Part shown: piece after piece, positions 46,425 to 51,953 of the stretch
Numbering within the stretch: position 1 is the stretch's first letter
How the letters are laid out: each line of letters begins with the position of its first letter
Assembly (NCBI GenBank): GCA_964011275.1
Contig: CAXGOB010000031.1
Span: 1 to 51,953 of the forward strand
Direction: 5' to 3'
Origin: UBA7328 sp002471345
Lineage (GTDB): Bacteria > Bacteroidota > Bacteroidia > Chitinophagales > Saprospiraceae
Length of the DNA: 51,953 nt
Position numbers and translations under genes: made by a program
The notes under the pieces: model-generated
The model's database searches: none
What the model saw: the letters and a program-made list of their open reading frames with translations, nothing else
What the model was told of the DNA's origin: nothing

Positions 46425-48403
46425 ATGAAAAAGCAATTAAAATCCCTTCTTATAACTTCAGTAACCATGATGCTCTTGGTATTTTTTGTTATAAGTTGTA
46501 ATACAAATCAAAACGTAAATAGCGGTGCACTTAACAATGATGCTGCCAATGCCGTATATGTTGCTCCAGGAGAACATGATGAATTTTATGGTTTCATGTC
46601 TGGTGGTTTCAGTGGCCAGATTTCTGTATATGGATTGCCAAGTGGAAGACTTCTTAAGGTGAACCAGTATTCTCACAGGATGCCGAAAAAGGATACGGAT
46701 ACAATGAAGAAACGAAACCGATGCTTAATACTACATATGGCTTTATTCCATGGGATGATGCTCACCATCCGGAATTATCACAGACTAATGGTGAGACTGA
46801 TGGAAGGTGGATTTTTATAAACGGGAATAACACGCCAAGGGTTGCAAGAATCGACCTGACAACTTTTGAGACTGCAGAGATCATAGAAATTCCTAACAGT
46901 GGAGGCAATCACAGTTCTCCATTTACGACAGAAAACACGGAATATATAGTGGCTGGTACTCGATTCTCAGTGCCTTATCCTCAACAAGATGTGGCAATCG
47001 ATACTTATAAAGAGAATTTCAAAGGGATGCTAACTTTTATCAAAGTAAGTGATGAGGGGCATATGGAAATCGCTTTCCAGGTTCTGCTCCCTGCATTTGA
47101 TTATGATTTGGCCCATTCTGGAAAAGGTAAATCTCATGGATGGACATTCTTCACTACATATAATACTGAAGAAGACTATACTCTAAAAGAAGTTACTGCT
47201 TCTCAAAATGATAAAGACTTCATTGCAGCAATAAATTGGAAGAAAGCAGAAGAATATATAGCTCAAGGAAAGTATAAGGAAATTCCAGCTGATCACTATA
47301 ATAATAGATACAATGAGAGAACTCATATGACTGATTCAGAACTCAGGAAAACAGTTAAAGTTTTGACTCCAGAAGAATGCCCTGGGTTGGTTTATTTTTT
47401 ACCGACTCCTAAATCTCCTCATGGTGTAGATGTAGATCCTACTGGAGAGTATATCATAGGAAATGGAAAGTTGTCTGCAGATCTTACAGTTCACTCATTT
47501 ACTAATATGCTTTCAGCTATTGAAAATGAAGAATTTGAAACAACAATTGCAGGTGTGCCAGTACTGCAATATGATAAAGTAGTCGGAGGAGTGGTTACGA
47601 AACCTGGTTTAGGACCTTTGCACACAGAATTTGATAATGATGGTAATGCATATACTACATTTTTCATTTCTTCTGAAGTGGTCAAATGGAAAGTAGGAAC
47701 ATGGGAGGTATTAGATAGAATTCCAACATATTATAGTGTAGGACACCTTATGATCCCTGGTGGAGATTCTAAAAAACCAGATGGTAAATACCTCGTTGCA
47801 TTAAATAAAATTACCAAAGATAGATATCTCCCCACTGGCCCAGAAATGAATCATTCTGCTCAACTTTATGATATATCTGGGGACAAAATGAAATTGTTAT
47901 TAGATTTTCCTACGATAGGAGAACCTCATTATGCTCAAGGTATAGCAGCCTCAAAAGTTAAACCAAATAGTAAAAAATTCTACCCAATAGAGGAGAATGA
48001 ACATCCCTATGCAGCATTGGGAGAAAAACAAACCAGAGTGGAGAGAGAAGGTAATATTGTTCATGTTTATATGACTTCTATTAGAAGTCACTTTGCTCCT
48101 GATAATATTGAAGGAATAAAAGTGGGTGATGAAGTCTTTGTGCATCTTACAAATCTAGAGCAAGATTTTGATGTGCCTCATGGCTTAGCCATTCAAGGAG
48201 CACAAAATGCGGAATTGTTAGTAATGCCTGGTCAGACAGAAACAATGTACTGGAAGCCACAAAGAGAAGGAGTATTTCCTTTCTATTGCACAGATTTTTG
48301 TTCAGCACTTCACCAAGAAATGCAAGGATATATAAGGGTGTCGCCTAGAGGGTCAAACACACCGCTTAAATGGAGTACAGGTCATCCAGACGAAGAAAGT
48401 TAA
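46425..48403 (+). CDS. nosZ: Nitrous oxide reductase, Sec-type (clade II), with a one-base frameshift
   Basis: Copper enzyme reducing N2O to N2 in the periplasm. ATG 46425 gives a lipoprotein-like leader (FFVISC) and no Tat motif. The frame is good to 46661 (GRLLKV). Then two bases (AA, 46662-46663) replace one codon and the frame changes to PVFSQDAEKGYGYNEETKPM and onward to the end. The Cu-Z domain shows DDAHHPELSQTNGE, GGNHSSPF, HGVDVDPTGEYIIGNGK, LGPLHTEFD, VGHLMIPGGD and PHYAQG; the Cu-A site is FYCTDFCSALHQEMQ plus DVPHGLA. Repaired length is about 660 residues, normal for the clade. The rest of the gene is intact, so either a sequence error or a recent loss. An upstream in-frame TTG at 46389 is not preferred. 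Confidence 0.88.
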
Positions 48404-48428
48404 TTGACTATTTATCTAGCCAAAAATC

Positions 48429-48468
48429 AGAGCTGGTATTGCTGTTGATTCAGATCAGTACCAGCTCT
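48429..48468 (+). terminator. Strong hairpin terminator or attenuator after nosZ
   Basis: AGAGCTGGTA (48429-48438) and TACCAGCTCT (48459-48468) are a perfect 10-bp inverted repeat followed by ATTTTTAAT. It should stop or reduce transcription between nosZ and the assembly genes, giving more NosZ than NosL/D/F/Y. Confidence 0.8.
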
Positions 48469-48494
48469 ATTTTTAATCCTTAGGAAAGTTTATA

Positions 48495-49079
48495 ATGACT
48501 AAACCAAGAACTCTCATATTGTTGGCTGGTAGTTTAATGGCTGCTCTATTCATTTGGCCATTATGGAAAATTACTCTATTAGCACCTCAATATCCCGATG
48601 GAGTACACATGCATATCTATATTGATAAAATTGGAGGAGCAACAAAGGGCACTCTTCAAAATGTAAATATTCTGAACCATTATATAGGTATGAAGGCAAT
48701 TACTCCAGAGTCTATACCTGAATTGAAATACATGCCTCCTATAGTAATATTATTTATGGCCTTGGCTTTGTTTGTAGCTTTTATTGATAAGAAATGGATG
48801 TATTGGTTTTGGATAATTCTTTTAAGTATAACCCTGATGATTGGATTGTATGATTTCTATTTATGGGAATATGACTATGGCCATTCATTAGACCCTAAGG
48901 CGCCAATGAAATTTGAAGGAGAATCGTTTCAACCTCCATTAATCGGTCGTAAAGAGATTATAAATTTTACTGCTATCTCAATGCCTCATATTGGAGGATG
49001 CTTTCTGATAATATCTTTTTTATTAGGCTCATTCGCCACCTATATAAAATCTAAATCTTCAACAATTATTTTATCATGA
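48495..49079 (+). CDS. Membrane protein of the nos locus, function unknown
   Basis: A 194-residue protein with about four membrane helices (7-25, about 76-95, 99-116 and 160-184) and a periplasmic loop containing VHMHIYIDKIGG. Similar proteins lie between nosZ and nosL in Bacteroidota nos clusters (context from memory). The HMH motif and position suggest a role in copper handling or electron transfer, but this is not shown. It overlaps nosL by 4 bp (ATGA). Confidence 0.75.
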   Translation: MTKPRTLILLAGSLMAALFIWPLWKITLLAPQYPDGVHMHIYIDKIGGATKGTLQNVNILNHYIGMKAITPESIPELKYMPPIVILFMALALFVAFIDKKWMYWFWIILLSITLMIGLYDFYLWEYDYGHSLDPKAPMKFEGESFQPPLIGRKEIINFTAISMPHIGGCFLIISFLLGSFATYIKSKSSTIILS

Positions 49080-49519
49080 GAATCTCAATTATATTATTTC
49101 TACTTCTTATAAATTCATTGTTTTCTTGTAATGTAAGCCCCGTGCCCATTGAGTATAATCATGATGAATGTGCTTACTGCAAAATGAAAATAGCCAATGT
49201 GCAATTTGGGGCAGAACTGGTCACTTCTAAGGGCAAAGTATTCAAATTTGACTCTGCTGAATGCTTGGTATGGGAATTCATCAAAGATGAAGCGAAGGAA
49301 TATGCATTTGTACTAGTTACAGATCATAGCAGACCTCACAATTTCATTGATGCTGAATCATCTTCTTTTTTAATAAGTGAAAATCAACCCAGTCCCATGG
49401 GAGGGAATCTTAGTGCATATGAATCAGTTAACAATGCTCAAAACGTGATGGCTCAAAAAGGAGGAAAAATTATGAAATGGAACGATTTATTGAAGGAATA
49501 TAAAACGCTCTATAAATGA
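49076..49519 (+). CDS. nosL: NosL copper-delivery lipoprotein
   Basis: A 147-residue outer- or periplasm-facing lipoprotein (lipobox LFSC, Cys18) that supplies Cu(I) for NosZ maturation. The copper-binding motif C32-A-Y-C35-K-M37 is followed by typical NosL segments FGAELVTSKGKVFKFDSAECLVWEF (split) and FLISENQPSPMGGNLSAYES. Overlaps its neighbours on both sides by 4 bp, so translation is coupled with nosD. Confidence 0.92.
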   Translation: MRISIILFLLLINSLFSCNVSPVPIEYNHDECAYCKMKIANVQFGAELVTSKGKVFKFDSAECLVWEFIKDEAKEYAFVLVTDHSRPHNFIDAESSSFLISENQPSPMGGNLSAYESVNNAQNVMAQKGGKIMKWNDLLKEYKTLYK

Positions 49520-50745
49520 GATATTTATGCTTTGGAATATTGATTTGTTTTATCCATTCACTCGAAGGAGCGACATATGAAGTATGCAAGACTTGTGAAA
49601 ACAAGTCGATTTCAGGTGCATATGATCAAGCACAGGATGGAGATACAATACTGATAAATGGAGGCACCTATGAAATTGAGAATTGGGTAATAGAAAAGAG
49701 AATTACTATCCTTGGCCAGTCAAATCCTCATCTTATATCCAAATCAGGTGGAGAACTGATAACTGTGACTAAGAGTTATGTCTCCATAAGTGGGCTTACT
49801 TTATCCGGAGTAGTAACTAATTATCTTAAAGAAAATGCTGCTATAAGAATTAGAAAAAGCCATCATTTTGATATTCATGATAATACCATCAATGATTGCT
49901 TTTTTGCTATATATCTTGAGAATGCTAAGAAGGGAAGACTAAACAGAAACATTATAAAGGGCAACGCAACGACAGAGGCTGAATCAGGTAACGGAATACA
50001 TGCATGGTATTGTGATTCTTTGAAAATAGAAGCTAACGCTGTCTCAAATCATCGAGATGGCATTTATTTAGAATTTGTAAATAATAGTGAAGTCAATGGC
50101 AATCACAGTCATCATAATACTAGATACGGACTACATTATATGTTTTCTAATGATGACACATATACTGCTAATACTATAGAATATAATGGGGTGGGAGTGG
50201 CAGTGATGTTTTCTAGAAGAATCGCAATGACTGAAAATGTATTTGCCTTCAACTGGGGACATGCTGCATATGGATTACTACTCAAGGAAATATATGATGC
50301 AGAGATCACTGACAATTATTTTACTCAAAACACGGTAGGAATATTTGTTGAAGGTTCAAATCGAATCAATTATCTCAGAAATGAATTTAGAAGAAATGGA
50401 TGGGGTATAAAGTTTTCTGGAGGATGTGAATCGAATAAGATATCAGACAATGAATTTTTGTTCAATTCTATATCTCTCGTAGTTTCTAGTCAACTCAATA
50501 ATAACACCTTTGATAATAATTATTGGAGCGAATACAGCGGTTATGATCTGGACAAAGATCAGATAGGTGATGTGCCCCACTATCCAGTAAAATTGTATTC
50601 ATATATTCAGAATCAAGTACCTGAGTCCGTGGTTTTAATAAGGAGTCTATTTGTAGAAATTATCAACTATGCAGAAAAGATCAGCCCCATTTTCACTCCT
50701 AAGGATGTAATGGACAAATCACCTAAAATGAACAGAAGGATATGA
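49516..50745 (+). CDS. nosD: NosD periplasmic beta-helix protein for Cu-site assembly
   Basis: A 409-residue periplasmic protein with signal peptide (about 1-18) and a long right-handed beta helix (about 35-345) made of CASH/NosD repeats such as HHFDIHDNTINDCFFAIYLE, NHRDGIYLEFVNNSEVNGN and RYGLHYMFSNDDTYTANTIE, ending with the NNTFDNNYWSEYSGYDLDKD segment typical of NosD. It works with NosF and NosY to assemble the Cu-Z site. Overlaps nosL and nosF by 4 bp. Confidence 0.93.
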   Translation: MRYLCFGILICFIHSLEGATYEVCKTCENKSISGAYDQAQDGDTILINGGTYEIENWVIEKRITILGQSNPHLISKSGGELITVTKSYVSISGLTLSGVVTNYLKENAAIRIRKSHHFDIHDNTINDCFFAIYLENAKKGRLNRNIIKGNATTEAESGNGIHAWYCDSLKIEANAVSNHRDGIYLEFVNNSEVNGNHSHHNTRYGLHYMFSNDDTYTANTIEYNGVGVAVMFSRRIAMTENVFAFNWGHAAYGLLLKEIYDAEITDNYFTQNTVGIFVEGSNRINYLRNEFRRNGWGIKFSGGCESNKISDNEFLFNSISLVVSSQLNNNTFDNNYWSEYSGYDLDKDQIGDVPHYPVKLYSYIQNQVPESVVLIRSLFVEIINYAEKISPIFTPKDVMDKSPKMNRRI

Positions 50746-51476
50746 TTAGAATTGAGAATATTAATAAGTCCTATCAAAAAAATCATGTTCTAAAAGACAT
50801 TAATTTATCTATTTCAGGACCTGGAATAGTCGGATTATTGGGCCCTAATGGCTCAGGGAAAACTACTTTGTTGAAGTGCTTTTTAGGTATGGTGATTCCT
50901 GACAGTGGCGATATTATTTTTAATAATTCTAGTACTCTAGGCCAATTCGCATATAGAAATAATGTCAGTTATCTCTCTCAAATAGCAAGATTTCCAGAAA
51001 ATCTGACAGTAAAAGAGTTGATTTCTTTGATGAAAGAGATAAAAACTGGCAGAACTAGAGAAGATCGATTTATCAAAATGTTCAATCTAGAAAAAGAGCT
51101 GTCCAAAAAAATGGGAAGCCTGTCTGGTGGGACAAGACAAAAAGTAAATATTACACTGGCTCTTATGCATGATGATCCTTTCATCATCCTTGATGAGCCC
51201 AGCACGGGACTTGACCCTCTATCACTTAAAGAACTCAAAGAATTTATTCATGAAGAAAGAGATCAAGGTAAACTTATTATTATCACAACTCACATATTGA
51301 GCCTAGCTGAAGAGTTATCTGAAGACATTGTGTTCTTGTTAGAAGGAGAAATTTATTTCAATGGAAGTCTAAATGAGTTACTTACAGAACAACATCAATA
51401 CAACCTAGAAAATGCAATAGCTAATATTTTAAAATCCACTAAAACGGAGTGCCATGCAGAAGATATTGAAATATAG
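50742..51476 (+). CDS. nosF: NosF ABC transporter ATPase
   Basis: A 244-residue ATPase with Walker A GLLGPNGSGKTTL (about 33-45), Q-loop, signature LSGGTRQKVNITLAL, Walker B FIILDEPSTGLDP and H-loop ITTHI. It energises NosY, which together with NosD delivers sulfur species for NosZ. The CxxH-like end (TECHAEDIEI) is not a known motif. It overlaps nosY by 23 bp. Confidence 0.92.
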   Translation: MIRIENINKSYQKNHVLKDINLSISGPGIVGLLGPNGSGKTTLLKCFLGMVIPDSGDIIFNNSSTLGQFAYRNNVSYLSQIARFPENLTVKELISLMKEIKTGRTREDRFIKMFNLEKELSKKMGSLSGGTRQKVNITLALMHDDPFIILDEPSTGLDPLSLKELKEFIHEERDQGKLIIITTHILSLAEELSEDIVFLLEGEIYFNGSLNELLTEQHQYNLENAIANILKSTKTECHAEDIEI

Positions 51477-51953
51477 CTTTTATGAGATGATCCGCAGCCG
51501 ATGGGTTTTCATATATACTGGATTTTATTTGTTAGCCACTATGGCCTTATTGCTTTTGAGTAATGATCTATCAAAAGTGCTTATTAGCCTTACTAACATT
51601 ATCATCGTTCTCACACCACTCATTGGTATTCTATTCGGTACCATTTATTATTATAACTCAAAGGAATTTATTCAGTTACTCATGGCACAGGCTCTTTCAA
51701 GGTGGTCCATTTTTATAGGGATGTATATGGGCATGGCCTTAGCTCTTTGCATAAGTATTGTAGTCGGTGTTGGATTTCCATTGCTCATTTACGGGGTTTT
51801 AGGTTCCCCTGAATTGAGCATATTCTTACTTCTGATTACAATGGCCTGCAGTTTAAGTATCATATTCTCGCTGATAGCATTCCTTATTGCAATGAAGTAT
51901 GATGAAAAAGTAAAAGGGTTGAGTATTTCAATTTTCATCTGGCTGTTTTTTGC
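51454..51953 (+). CDS. nosY: NosY ABC transporter permease, cut by the window edge
   Basis: ATG at 51454 opens a frame running off the right edge (166 complete codons). It starts MQKILKYSFYEMIRSRWVFI and has about five hydrophobic helices, including LTNIIIVLTPLIGILFGTIY and GMALALCISIVVGVGFPLL, with YYYNSKEFIQLLMAQALSR in the first loop as in NosY. It is the membrane partner of NosF. Confidence 0.88.
   Translation, partial: MQKILKYSFYEMIRSRWVFIYTGFYLLATMALLLLSNDLSKVLISLTNIIIVLTPLIGILFGTIYYYNSKEFIQLLMAQALSRWSIFIGMYMGMALALCISIVVGVGFPLLIYGVLGSPELSIFLLLITMACSLSIIFSLIAFLIAMKYDEKVKGLSISIFIWLFF

Noticed and set aside
50352..50366. tRNA T-loop-like GGTTCAAATC
   Set aside because: It lies within nosD in a conserved coding frame and no acceptor or anticodon stem can be built around it.

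Overview
The window is about 52 kb of AT-rich DNA from a member of the Bacteroidota. The evidence is a hybrid two-component sensor carrying an AraC domain, a TonB-dependent receptor, many Cys-lipoproteins, weak or absent Shine-Dalgarno sequences, a TAnnTTTG-type -7 promoter box and a Bacteroidota-style (clade II, Sec-type) nitrous oxide reductase locus. The helical protein at 9743-11134 resembles a family I associate with Saprospiria, but placement below phylum is a guess. No rRNA, tRNA or CRISPR array was found.

Layout. 1-1510: L-serine dehydratase. 1520-5995 (minus): MacAB-type ABC exporter operon whose second permease carries two in-frame stops. 6184-9329 (minus): gamma-glutamyltranspeptidase and a secreted serine hydrolase. 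9501-9770: tandem GTTACA boxes, a conserved promoter block, a 17-codon ORF and a terminator. 9743-11134 (minus): helical protein. 11410-17355 (plus): a cell-surface locus with a PLC-like lipoprotein, a broken glycine-rich membrane protein, three paralogous small membrane proteins and two lipoproteins, one built from receptor-L/LRR-like repeats. 17643-21453: hybrid sensor/AraC regulator followed by a His-rich outer-membrane protein whose promoter repeats the GTTACA architecture. 21525-23990 (minus): M23-like peptidase interrupted by TGA, and a methyltransferase. 24264-27261: two decayed direct copies of a 928-bp IS flanking a D-2-hydroxyacid dehydrogenase. 27338-33955 (minus): probable iron-uptake operon (DUF4856, imelysin, HTTM, TonB receptor). 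34133-34452: a dead 3' fragment of the same dehydrogenase with a possible IS end. 34540-43007 (minus): carboxylic acid reductase, SDR, serine hydrolase, OB-fold secreted protein and cytochrome P450. 43094-43609: shikimate kinase. 43643-51953: nitrous oxide respiration locus, divergently transcribed, running off the right edge.

How the genes work together. In the nos locus one promoter region (46325-46392) drives rrf2-cytochrome c-membrane protein-rrf2 leftward and nosZ-orf-nosL-nosD-nosF-nosY rightward. A perfect 12-bp palindrome lies exactly midway between two mirror-image TACATTTG boxes, which suggests an Fe-S Rrf2 regulator controls both arms. NosZ reduces N2O, the cytochrome probably supplies electrons, and NosL/D/F/Y deliver and assemble copper and sulfur. 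nosZ itself carries a one-base frameshift in this sequence. The carboxylic acid reductase and the SDR beside it could convert an acid to an aldehyde and then an alcohol.

Four near-intact genes (second MacB permease, glycine-rich protein, M23 peptidase, nosZ) are broken by one or two point lesions each, plus one clear gene fragment. This means either active gene decay or base-level errors in the assembly.
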